Virus record (IMG/VR): IMGVR_UViG_3300031741_000015
Span: 1-27,271 of that record
From: a virus
Length of the DNA stretch: 27,271 nt
Direction: 5' to 3' (one strand)
This document shows, piece after piece, positions 6,333 to 12,937 of this stretch. The translations under genes and the position numbers were made by a program. Below the pieces are notes generated by a model. It made no database searches and was not told where the DNA came from. It was given only the letters and a program-made list of their open reading frames with translations. Every line of letters begins with the position of its first letter. Position 1 is the stretch's first letter.

Positions 6333-7424
6333 ATGAAACTTATCCCAACCGAGATTGAAGCCACCAAGACTTTTTTCTCCACCCTTTTTGCAAGAAGAAT
6401 CCCAAATGTTATTTTATTTAAAGATCGAGATTTTCAAGTTTTCACTACGGTGACTCTGGAAAATATTTCAAGAGATTTTTTAGAAATTAATGATGTGGTG
6501 CACACTGTTTTCATAGATAAAAATAAGACAAAATATTTTTCGACTATATTATGGGAAGACCTACTTTTACCTCTTAAAAATCACGATTGTTTTCTCCTTG
6601 GAATTAAACTAATGACGTTTATAAATAAGTGCAGAAAGGAGAAAAAACAAACACTCGAATTAAAAATTATTAATAATAAAATATTTGCAATTTCAGAAGA
6701 ATCTAGGTTCGAATGTGGGTATATTTTATCAGGTCTTAATGCTGAAAAGTTTTTCAATTTAGCTATCTCTGAGAAGCCCGATAAGATCTTCCTAACCGAA
6801 GAGATTTCGTTAGCGAATATTGATAATTCTAAACTTTCATTTTTGAAGATATCCAGTCGAGATTTAGCTTTTAACATAGCTGTTGTCAATGGATATAACA
6901 CGATAAATAAAAAAATAATTTGCGATGATAGTAAGATAACTTTTCTAGCCCAAAGAGACCAGCAACTTTTTAGATATATTATAAAAAGCATAACCCCAAC
7001 TGTTAGAGTTTTTACATATTTACCTAAAAATATTTTTGTTGCTTTTAAGGATATTCCTAAAGAAAAAAGACTCATGGTTTCGGGATCTAGAACCTTTAAC
7101 GATAGAGAATTATTGTTTAAAGAATTAGATAAATTAGATTTTGATATACTAGTGAGTGGTGGGGCTAAAGGAGCAGATAGGTTAGCTGAAGATTACGCTG
7201 AGAGTCATAATAAAAAAATAGAGCAATATCTTCCGGATTGGGATACTCACGGTAAGAAAGCTGGTATTCTAAGAAATGTAGAGATGCTTAAAAACTGTGA
7301 TAGGTTTATTGCGTTTTGGGAAAATAAAAGTCCTGGAACCAAACATGCTATAGAAACAGCTAGAAAAAATAAAGATAGATTTAAATTCATTAAAATAATA
7401 AATGTTGGAGGAAACAATGTTTGA
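6333..7424 (+). CDS. SLOG (DUF2493/YspA-like) protein with unknown N-terminal domain
   Basis: Residues about 246-355 form a SLOG-superfamily Rossmann domain of the DUF2493 type. Signature positions are V-S-G-S-R-T-F at 249-255, S-G-G-A-K-G-A-D at 275-282, D-W at 302-303, R-N at 314-315, A-F-W at 327-329 and G-T-K-H at 335-338. SLOG domains bind nucleotides or nucleotide-derived ligands and are common in phages and in defence loci (family knowledge). The first 240 residues are not recognised; they look beta-rich, and their length is that of a sliding clamp, a resemblance too weak to call. TGGAG precedes the ATG. It is the first gene of the plus-strand operon and overlaps the next gene by eight bases. 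A ligand-sensing or modifying enzyme is the best guess. Confidence 0.8.
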   Translation: MKLIPTEIEATKTFFSTLFARRIPNVILFKDRDFQVFTTVTLENISRDFLEINDVVHTVFIDKNKTKYFSTILWEDLLLPLKNHDCFLLGIKLMTFINKCRKEKKQTLELKIINNKIFAISEESRFECGYILSGLNAEKFFNLAISEKPDKIFLTEEISLANIDNSKLSFLKISSRDLAFNIAVVNGYNTINKKIICDDSKITFLAQRDQQLFRYIIKSITPTVRVFTYLPKNIFVAFKDIPKEKRLMVSGSRTFNDRELLFKELDKLDFDILVSGGAKGADRLAEDYAESHNKKIEQYLPDWDTHGKKAGILRNVEMLKNCDRFIAFWENKSPGTKHAIETARKNKDRFKFIKIINVGGNNV

Positions 7425-8853
7425 AAAAACAGATGATGATTGGGAAAAAACGATTTACGATGCTAAGAAAAAAGAAGACTTATTATCTCAAAAGAATATT
7501 ACTAAAAACCTCCCTACTGAGAAAGCTTTAAATATTTCTAAGTTCTGTAAGGTTTTTACTGGGGACCTAGAAGAAGTTCTACAGACAATAGAATCAGAAA
7601 CTCAAGACGATGAAGGTTTGGAAGAAGCTATTAAAGACAATAACTCGTATACCAATAACCTGTTGTATTCTTTATACCACGGGCTCCATACAGCTCAATG
7701 CGGCTGGTTAAAAGAAACTTTAAAACTCATTAAGGCTGATAACGTAAAGTTAATCAAAAGTATCGAAGGTCTCACAGACACTATAACTAGAGGAACTTCT
7801 TTTAATAATTCTCCAGAGCTAAGTGGGGCTAGAGCAAAGGAAACTTTGATTGCTAGAACTGGCGGAGTGATGAAGGTCTATCTTTTCAATAGTGGGTTTT
7901 GGATAAACGTTAGATCTCTAAATTTATCAGAATTAAATTCTTTTTACGATACTGTCGATATCAACGGCAAAGAATTCGGTAAGATATTAGGAGGTCATTC
8001 ATACCTACTATATGACAATTTCATTAAGCAGCAATTCTGTGATTTTATTCCAAAAATGGTTTTGAGTAGTAATCTTAAAGACTGGCATAAGAAGTCTAAT
8101 CTTCTTAATAAAATATCATTTCACGACTACCCAACTATCTTATGGGCAGCCTGTTGTATGCTTTTCAAACGAGGTTTAGAAATAGGTGTCGTGTGTTCTA
8201 ATCAAGAATGTAAACATATTGAAAATAATACAAAACTCGATATTAAAAAAATGAGAGTGACTAACTTCGACGCTTTAAGCGAAACTGCCATCACAATGCT
8301 AAGATCTGATGATGAGAAATCGACTAAAGACATTGAAGCATATAAGAAAGAGTTAAACTTAACTGAAGAATTTAAACACTCTAATTTTAAAATAACAGCC
8401 AGCGTCCCATCTATAGGGGAATATCTAAAGATCTCTAATGAATTAACAAGCTCATTAATAAATGCTCTAAGAGGAGAACCTAATTTAGATAATAAAGAAA
8501 TTATTTCAATGATAGCCATATATTTCTATCCGACTTTAGCTCCATGGATAAGTAAGTTGACCTTTCTTAAACCGGACGATTCAATTGATTTCTTCACTAA
8601 GGACACGTCAGTTATCTTGAATTTTTTAGTTGGGTATAAAAGAACAGAAGAGAAAGATGTAGAAGATCTATTCGTGGATAAGTTTCAAGACTTTATTAAG
8701 AGATCTAGATTATCTTTAATATGCTCACAGCCTCTCGAATGTCCAAAATGTCATAAAGGGATAGAAACGGAAGATGATCTTTTTCCACTGGATTTACATG
8801 AATTGTTTTTTATGATTACCTGTCGTCAATTAGAGATCGGGGGTTCGCTCTAG
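7417..8853 (+). CDS. Zinc-binding baseplate-type protein, zero-frame product
   Basis: The start at 7417 is chosen over an in-frame ATG at 7402 because TTGGAGGA lies just before it; it overlaps the previous gene by eight bases. The 478-aa product has two Cys pairs that could hold zinc: C260-x4-C265 within RGLEIGVVCSNQEC and C442-x2-C445 in a CPKC. The second is followed by L-D-L-H-E-L-F-F at 458-465. A Cys-rich ribbon followed by an acidic/Phe-Phe segment recalls the T4 gp26-type baseplate hub proteins of myophages; this is a pattern resemblance, not a proven match. The last 13 zero-frame residues after F465 look unlike the rest, and the natural continuation lies in the -1 frame (8802-9206). 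It therefore probably makes a short and a long form, or the sequence lacks one T. Confidence 0.65.
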   Translation: MFEKTDDDWEKTIYDAKKKEDLLSQKNITKNLPTEKALNISKFCKVFTGDLEEVLQTIESETQDDEGLEEAIKDNNSYTNNLLYSLYHGLHTAQCGWLKETLKLIKADNVKLIKSIEGLTDTITRGTSFNNSPELSGARAKETLIARTGGVMKVYLFNSGFWINVRSLNLSELNSFYDTVDINGKEFGKILGGHSYLLYDNFIKQQFCDFIPKMVLSSNLKDWHKKSNLLNKISFHDYPTILWAACCMLFKRGLEIGVVCSNQECKHIENNTKLDIKKMRVTNFDALSETAITMLRSDDEKSTKDIEAYKKELNLTEEFKHSNFKITASVPSIGEYLKISNELTSSLINALRGEPNLDNKEIISMIAIYFYPTLAPWISKLTFLKPDDSIDFFTKDTSVILNFLVGYKRTEEKDVEDLFVDKFQDFIKRSRLSLICSQPLECPKCHKGIETEDDLFPLDLHELFFMITCRQLEIGGSL

Positions 8854-9206
8854 AAGAGTACAAAGCTAGGTTCGGAAAATTCACCAAGCTGCTAAATACA
8901 TCGACAGGTTTCCTTAAAGATTTGGGGTTTAATATTTTTAACGACACTCACGACAACGGCGAGATTCGTGATGACGCTTCCCCTTATCGACATATTAAGT
9001 TTTATGAAAAAAATATAAGTAGAGATATTTTCTCATTTAGAAACATTATAGAACTCTGCGCGAGTGAGGAAAATATAGAATTTTTTAAATTCTCACCGAC
9101 TGACGTTCTTAAAATGGATTTCGATACGTACGTATTCTTACAAGAATTAACTGAAGAATATTCAAATATAAGAAAGAACCTTAAAGACGAAGGAGAAGAT
9201 GGATGA
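8802..9206 (+). CDS. C-terminal part of the baseplate-type protein in the -1 frame
   Basis: This frame is open from just after a stop at 8799-8801 to the TGA at 9204-9206 but has no ATG or GTG start and no ribosome site; the first TTG (8922) also has none. Reading from the T-run it continues naturally as Tyr-Asp-Tyr-Leu-Ser-Ser-Ile-Arg, then a charged helical segment, with the upstream 62 bases overlapping the zero-frame gene. The simplest reading is one protein of about 600 aa made by a -1 shift at G-TTT-TTT (8805-8811), or by slippage in the six-T run. About 130 residues are encoded after the shift point. The end overlaps the next gene as ATGA. It has no domain that I recognise by itself. 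Confidence 0.65.
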   Translation: MVFYDYLSSIRDRGFALEEYKARFGKFTKLLNTSTGFLKDLGFNIFNDTHDNGEIRDDASPYRHIKFYEKNISRDIFSFRNIIELCASEENIEFFKFSPTDVLKMDFDTYVFLQELTEEYSNIRKNLKDEGEDG

Positions 9207-9763
9207 AGATTTTTTTCGATACCGAATTTACCGGGTTAACTAAAGATACAACTTTAATATCTATAGGGTGTGTCTCTGAAAACCTTAAAAAATTCTATGC
9301 TGAATTTACAGATTATAATAAATCGCAATGTAGCGATTGGATTAAAGTAAATGTTTTAAATAACTTAATACTAACTAAAAATAAGAGGGATAATTACCAA
9401 GGGTGTAACGCGGTAACTGTTCTAGGCAATACTAAAAAGGTAGTTGATGCTTTTAAAGAATGGTTAGATCAGTTTGAAGCCATTCAATTTGTTTCAGATG
9501 TTTCGCATTACGATTTCGTCTTACTGGCAGATTTATTCGGAGGAGCACTAGAGCTACCTAGTAATATTTCTCCAGTATGCCACGACATAAGTCAAGATAT
9601 AGCTAAGCATCTTAATATATCAGATGCTAAAGCTTTTAACGTCAATAGGGAAGAATTCGCAGGATTCTTTGACACGCTGAAGCATTTGAAACATAATGCA
9701 TTATTCGATGCCGAAGTTATTAAACAGTGCTATACTAAGATGGAAAACTTACCAAGATTTTAA
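9203..9763 (+). CDS. DnaQ-fold DEDDh 3'-5' exonuclease, Rv2179c-like
   Basis: A 186-aa nuclease that would trim single-stranded 3' ends of RNA or DNA with two metal ions. Acidic ligands are visible as F-D-T-E-F (D6, E8), H-Y-D-F (D104) and H-x4-D in KHNALFDAEV (H164, D169), the complete DEDDh set. The early F-Y-A-E-F and later D-W-I-K-V-N segments match the small Rv2179c-like exoribonuclease group better than polymerase proofreading domains. It starts in an ATGA overlap with the baseplate-type frame, with AAGGAG upstream. The polymerase at 138-2195 lacks an exonuclease domain, so a proofreading role in trans is conceivable, but RNA processing or salvage is more typical for this group. Confidence 0.8.
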   Translation: MKIFFDTEFTGLTKDTTLISIGCVSENLKKFYAEFTDYNKSQCSDWIKVNVLNNLILTKNKRDNYQGCNAVTVLGNTKKVVDAFKEWLDQFEAIQFVSDVSHYDFVLLADLFGGALELPSNISPVCHDISQDIAKHLNISDAKAFNVNREEFAGFFDTLKHLKHNALFDAEVIKQCYTKMENLPRF

Positions 9764-9777
9764 AGAGGAGTAAAATT

Positions 9778-11541
9778 ATGGACAGTGGGTTATTAGTTTT
9801 AAATTCTAATGTTGGGTTAACTAACGTTATCGAAGGAAAAAAATTAAACAAATTAATGATATCTACATTTAAAGATATTAAGAAAAAATTATCGGATCAT
9901 TGCGGGCCTTATGGTAACTTCGCTATTTTAACTGATCCTACAGACCCTACCAATACGGCTGTCCATACTAAGGACGGAATAAATATAGTAAGAAACATGT
10001 ATTACGCTAGCCCTATACAAGAATTCATTAGAAGAACTATAATGTATCTTGGGACAAAAGCTGAGAATTTAGCTGGGGATGGAACTACAGCATCTATGAT
10101 CTTTGCGGTTTCCGCTTTGGAGTATATTTTAAAGAAAAAATCCTTAGATAAATATACTTTTAATGAACTTAAAGATCTATTCGAAGATTTTTTAGAAGCT
10201 CTAGCTTGGTTATATACGGATGAAATAGTTACACTTAATGAATACTCACGCTTCTCTAAAAAGGGAGACTCTGCTGATATTGACGATATTGCTTTTTCTC
10301 AAGCATACACCTCGTCACACGGTAATGAGAAAGTTTCTAGGATAGTAGCTGAATGTTTTAGTAAAATGCCTAAAGAGACTTGGGGTTTTATTTCATGTGA
10401 AAGATCTAGATTAGAAACAACAAAAGATATATCTCTAGAGTGGGACGATTCCCAATGTTCTTTCCCTGCTTTAGCACTTAAGAATTCAATGATGAATTGT
10501 TCACAGAATTCTGCTTATGTAAGTTCTGAATGTGACTTATTGATACTCCCATTCGAACCTACCGAAAGACAATTCATATATTCTTATTTTAATAAGTTTT
10601 TAGACGATTATGATAACGAAAAAGATTTAGTTATTATAGTACCCACAGCGACTAGTTGTCAATTACAAACTAAACTAGATGCTTTTTCAGAAAAAAATAA
10701 TAAAGTAGCTATTTTTAAATATTTCATTTCTCATCAGGAACTTCCAGAGTTAGAATGCCTTACTCTTTTAAGCGGATTCGAAAAAAAGGATATGTATTCT
10801 AAACTCTTAATCAAAAGAGGTGTTGATGTATCTTATAGGGATAAGACAATTAGATTTAAGAATCTATACCCAGGTACTGATGATATTATAAATCCGCTAA
10901 GTAAAGTTGGAGATATAGCAGAAACTCTTAAGGACATTACTCAATGTATAGAGTTAGAGCAGATGGATAACGCTAATGTTGGAAATAGTAAAAAAGTTAT
11001 TAGTCTTAAAAAATATTACCTTAAGTTATTCCTACAGAAAAGATGTAAGATAATCATAGGTGGAGCAGCTCACGATAATAGCGCTCTAGTTGATCCGGTT
11101 CAAGATACTATAATAGCTGTTTATAATACTCTCACTAACGGCTTTGTATTTTCTCAAAATTATAGCTTAAGAAGAGCTTTAACTAGAGTTAAAACTACCA
11201 ATCCCGAATTTAAAGTTTTCGCTAAAGCTTTCCTATATTCCATAGACGAGTATAGAAAATGTTTATTCAAGTTCAGCCCTAATGATAGCTTTAAGAAAAA
11301 GTTTAACCGTCCATTTACTATTTTTAACTTTCTAGAAAAAGAAAGTAAAAACAATATTGTAGTAAATGAGTGGAAAAAAAGAGGGACTTCTAAAATAATA
11401 GAACAGTTTTCTAAAACAAACGAACCTCTAATAATTCAACCTTCTAATATAGATTTAGCCATCCTAAAAAGATTTGCTGAAATCTCTTTGAAGTTTATTA
11501 AAAGCTCCAGAGTTTTAGTCCCTAATAGCGTAGTAAAATAA
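9778..11541 (+). CDS. groEL-like: Phage group I chaperonin (GroEL homologue)
   Basis: A 587-aa chaperonin subunit expected to form an ATP-driven folding ring for phage proteins. Key parts of the equatorial domain are present: G-P-Y-G at 43-46 (GroEL GPKG), T-K-D-G at 64-67 and A-G-D-G-T-T at 99-104. Near the C-terminus, I-I-G-G-A-A at 426-431 is followed by V-Q-D-T at 441-444, which aligns with the GroEL segment holding Asp398. All three catalytic Asp equivalents (D66, D101, D443) are thus kept. The middle, apical part (about 190-380) is hardly recognisable. The GGM-repeat tail of bacterial GroEL is absent. GroEL is about 548 aa, so this one is longer. AAAGAGGAG precedes the ATG. No co-chaperonin (GroES) gene is seen. 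Chaperonins are known in the jumbo phages EL, OBP and AR9; its place in a structural operon suggests virion clients. Confidence 0.9.
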   Translation: MDSGLLVLNSNVGLTNVIEGKKLNKLMISTFKDIKKKLSDHCGPYGNFAILTDPTDPTNTAVHTKDGINIVRNMYYASPIQEFIRRTIMYLGTKAENLAGDGTTASMIFAVSALEYILKKKSLDKYTFNELKDLFEDFLEALAWLYTDEIVTLNEYSRFSKKGDSADIDDIAFSQAYTSSHGNEKVSRIVAECFSKMPKETWGFISCERSRLETTKDISLEWDDSQCSFPALALKNSMMNCSQNSAYVSSECDLLILPFEPTERQFIYSYFNKFLDDYDNEKDLVIIVPTATSCQLQTKLDAFSEKNNKVAIFKYFISHQELPELECLTLLSGFEKKDMYSKLLIKRGVDVSYRDKTIRFKNLYPGTDDIINPLSKVGDIAETLKDITQCIELEQMDNANVGNSKKVISLKKYYLKLFLQKRCKIIIGGAAHDNSALVDPVQDTIIAVYNTLTNGFVFSQNYSLRRALTRVKTTNPEFKVFAKAFLYSIDEYRKCLFKFSPNDSFKKKFNRPFTIFNFLEKESKNNIVVNEWKKRGTSKIIEQFSKTNEPLIIQPSNIDLAILKRFAEISLKFIKSSRVLVPNSVVK

Positions 11542-11551
11542 GGAGTTTTAA

Positions 11552-11962
11552 ATGATTGACTTACCTACAATATCGATAAATAAAACCGTGCAGTTTACGT
11601 CGATTAACCCATACGATACTCAACTATACAGCGGAAAGATAATATCTATCTGTAATAGTAATATAGCTAGAAACTATGGGGATATCGTAAAGTATAATAA
11701 TCAAGTTCAAGGTATAGCCCCAACAACAGGAGATATTTCAACATTAGATTTTTTTATTATTCAGAATAGTAAACAGAATTCCCCAGCTCCATTCGCAACA
11801 CAGTGGATTTTGGCAGGATCGCTTAAAATAATTACTGTCCCGGCGGTAGGGACTATAGAGATCTATAACACAACCTCCGAATTACTATCATCGGCAGTTA
11901 GGTTGCTAACAGCGAACGGGTTTTCAGCTAAGCTTATTGTATCAGCTACAACTGAAAATTAA
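11552..11962 (+). CDS. Small beta-rich putative structural protein
   Basis: A 136-aa protein starting 10 bases after the chaperonin stop, with AAGGAG before the ATG. It is rich in Ser, Thr, Ile and Asn, has alternating hydrophobic residues typical of beta strands, and has no catalytic motif, signal or membrane segment. Its centre has Q-W-I-L-A-G-S-L-K-I and the end has L-L-T-A-N-G-F. Last gene of the plus-strand operon. Its position after a chaperonin and near tail genes suggests a virion or baseplate component, possibly a chaperonin client. No named family can be supported. Confidence 0.7.
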   Translation: MIDLPTISINKTVQFTSINPYDTQLYSGKIISICNSNIARNYGDIVKYNNQVQGIAPTTGDISTLDFFIIQNSKQNSPAPFATQWILAGSLKIITVPAVGTIEIYNTTSELLSSAVRLLTANGFSAKLIVSATTEN

Positions 11963-11989
11963 AAAAAAAGAGATCTTAATCGATCTCTT
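11961..11989 (-). terminator. Leftward intrinsic terminator at the end of the hairpin region
   Basis: AAGAGATC and GATCTCTT (8 bp) enclose a six-base loop at 11968-11989, and on the minus strand the stem is followed by an eight-T run. On the plus strand there is no T-run, so rightward transcripts from the chaperonin operon probably read through. It ends leftward transcripts that carry the 44-aa gene at 12331-12465. Confidence 0.65.
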
Positions 11990-12299
11990 CTGGTTCTAGA
12001 TAGAATCTATCTAGTTACCTTTTTAGGATGTAAATTAAATAATTCATTGTCTTCCTCCCTACCATGAGAGTATTTCCTCTACTCACATGATAACATATTG
12101 AGAAACTTACCTAACTCCTACTCTTGAGAGTAGGAGTCGGGTTAAGTTCTCTTAAACTAAAAAATTTTACGCCTTGACCTAGGAAGATCCTCATGAGTGA
12201 GAACATAATCAGTGTCTATCAACCCTGTTGATAAAACCCTCGTGTCGACGAATGCTATAGTGCATCAAGCTCCCTTAGCTAGAGGGATATTGTTTTTTT
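11990..12299 (+). ncRNA. Candidate structured RNA or long 3' untranslated region
   Basis: No gene fits here, but stem-loops follow one another: CTAGATA/TATCTAG (near 12000), CATGAGAGTA with one mismatch (near 12063-12090), CTCCTACTC/GAGTAGGAG with a TTGA loop (12116-12137), which is extended outside by GAG-AACTTA/TAAGTTCTC with a bulge (about 12100-12152), TATCAAC-CCT-GTTGATA (12217-12233) and the final T-tailed stem at 12271-12299. That gives a terminated rightward RNA of about 300 nt, either a separate small RNA or the tail of the chaperonin operon. The stems read equally on the minus strand, where they would be the 3' part of the transcript of the 44-aa gene. No known RNA family or tRNA is recognised. 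Confidence 0.35.
12271..12299 (+). terminator. Rightward intrinsic terminator
   Basis: TCCCT and AGGGA pair around a seven-base loop (12271-12287), and a seven-T run follows at 12293-12299. This is the first T-tailed hairpin downstream of the plus-strand operon that ends at 11962, so it is its likely end point. Confidence 0.55.
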
Positions 12300-12330
12300 G
12301 ATTACGGGATAACAATCAACCCACTAAACA

Positions 12331-12465
12331 TTATCGACTGCGAGATAAATCATCACGGTCAGTAGGAGGTCTTGCCTTTGGACGGCATTTTCCTCGCAAC
12401 GCTCTTTTAGAACCTTTAGGTTTTCTAAAGATTGAAAAAGTTTTATTCGATGTTGTCCTAGACAT
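12331..12465 (-). CDS. 44-aa arginine/lysine-rich peptide
   Basis: A short minus-strand frame with an excellent ribosome site (AAAGGAG, seven bases before the ATG). The 44 residues contain nine Arg and six Lys against three Asp, with one Cys at 27; the C-terminal third reads R-P-K-A-R-P-P-T-D-R-D-D. Such a charge suggests binding to nucleic acid, for example RNA, ribosome or phage DNA. It is alone in a ~1 kb gene-poor spacer, has a TATATTAC box 258 bases upstream and a long structured leader between. Small basic proteins with a Pro-rich acidic tail do occur in other large phages, but I cannot name a family. The start and coding nature are well supported; the role is unknown. Confidence 0.6.
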   Translation of the reverse strand: MSRTTSNKTFSIFRKPKGSKRALRGKCRPKARPPTDRDDLSRSR

Positions 12466-12477
12466 AATAGTCTCCTT

Positions 12478-12663
12478 TAGAAATATCTTTGTTTATAACA
12501 GAGGAGAGTCCCTAACATTAGGGTTGCCGTGCTCTAACTCATTTTCTACCTGAAAATGAAACTCTCTTGTTAAGTATTAAGATAAATCTTTTATTGATTC
12601 ATAGTAGTAATGTATAACTCAAGTGGTATGATCTACACCCATTCCGATCGGGTGATTCTACTG
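12478..12663 (-). promoter_or_regulatory. Structured leader of the 44-aa gene, possible SD switch
   Basis: Reading leftward, the first domain (12617-12666) has an outer stem AACTCA/TGAGTT and an inner stem CACCC/GGGTG. The second (about 12504-12566) is a multi-branch fold with closing stem GAGAGT/ACTCTC, arm CATTTTC/GAAAATG and arm CCCTA/TAGGG. The 3' strand of that closing stem runs into TCTCCT, which is exactly complementary to AGGAGA of the ribosome site of the 44-aa gene. Forming the closing stem or pairing with the ribosome site are thus competing options, the layout of a translational switch. No known riboswitch class is recognised. Confidence 0.4.
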
Positions 12664-12722
12664 AGTTTTAATTATAAGATTTAATCCTTTAGAGTCGGTT
12701 AAACTTTTGTTTAATCATATAA

Positions 12723-12730
12723 GTAATATA
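12723..12730 (-). promoter_or_regulatory. TATATTAC promoter-like box for the 44-aa gene
   Basis: The minus strand reads TATATTAC inside a wider AT-rich patch. It lies 258 bases upstream of the ATG at 12465, and the hairpin-rich leader lies between. It is identical to the octamer at 110-117. Confidence 0.45.
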
Positions 12731-12891
12731 TAAGTAAAAATCTTCAATCTCCACTTTTGTAATTTAAGAGACGAAGGATTTAAAAGGTGCTAAAACGGCT
12801 ATCAGAAAGACTTTTTAACTACTTATTATGGGTCAAATACATAGTCCCAATACAGATGTATTGGGACACCATTGTTAACATGAATAAAGGC
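12731..12891. other. Gene-free spacer with a 24-base near-perfect palindrome
   Basis: No gene with a ribosome site is seen. GTCCCAATACA and TGTATTGGGAC (11 bp, exact) flank only two bases at 12844-12867. It may be a protein-binding site or a second hairpin behind the terminator at 12892-12930. A 20-codon minus-strand frame crosses it but has no ribosome site. Confidence 0.45.
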
Positions 12892-12930
12892 ATTTAGACT
12901 ATCTTACTCTTATAGTAAGATAGTCTAAAT
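12892..12930 (-). terminator. 17-bp perfect hairpin after the minus-strand virion operon
   Basis: ATTTAGACTATCTTACT and its exact reverse complement enclose a five-base loop, beginning eight bases after the stop of the gene at 12938-13918. On the minus strand there is no long T-run downstream, so termination may be factor-aided. It resembles the stem at 2412-2447 in length and lack of a T-run. Confidence 0.6.
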
Positions 12931-12937
12931 TTATGTT

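Noticed and set aside
6333-7050. Sliding-clamp homology of the N-terminal part of the SLOG protein
   Set aside because: Only the length and general beta-strand pattern fit; no specific motif can be matched by eye.
6581-7075. Minus-strand open frame of 164 codons opposite the SLOG gene
   Set aside because: Antisense to a gene with clear domain motifs; hydrophobic composition is the usual result of reading Lys/Glu-rich codons backwards.
8922-9206. Independent 94-aa gene starting at a TTG
   Set aside because: No ribosome site before the TTG, and the same frame continues sensibly upstream as far as the T-run at 8806-8811, so it is read as a frameshifted C-terminal part.
12500-12570. tRNA-like four-way fold in the leader of the 44-aa gene
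   Set aside because: Outer stem is six pairs, one arm has seven pairs with a five-base loop, and there is no T-loop TTCRA sequence and no usable anticodon arm, so it is not a tRNA.
12832-12895. 20-codon minus-strand frame beginning Met-Leu-Thr-Met
   Set aside because: No ribosome site, and its sequence is mostly fixed by the palindrome at 12844-12867.
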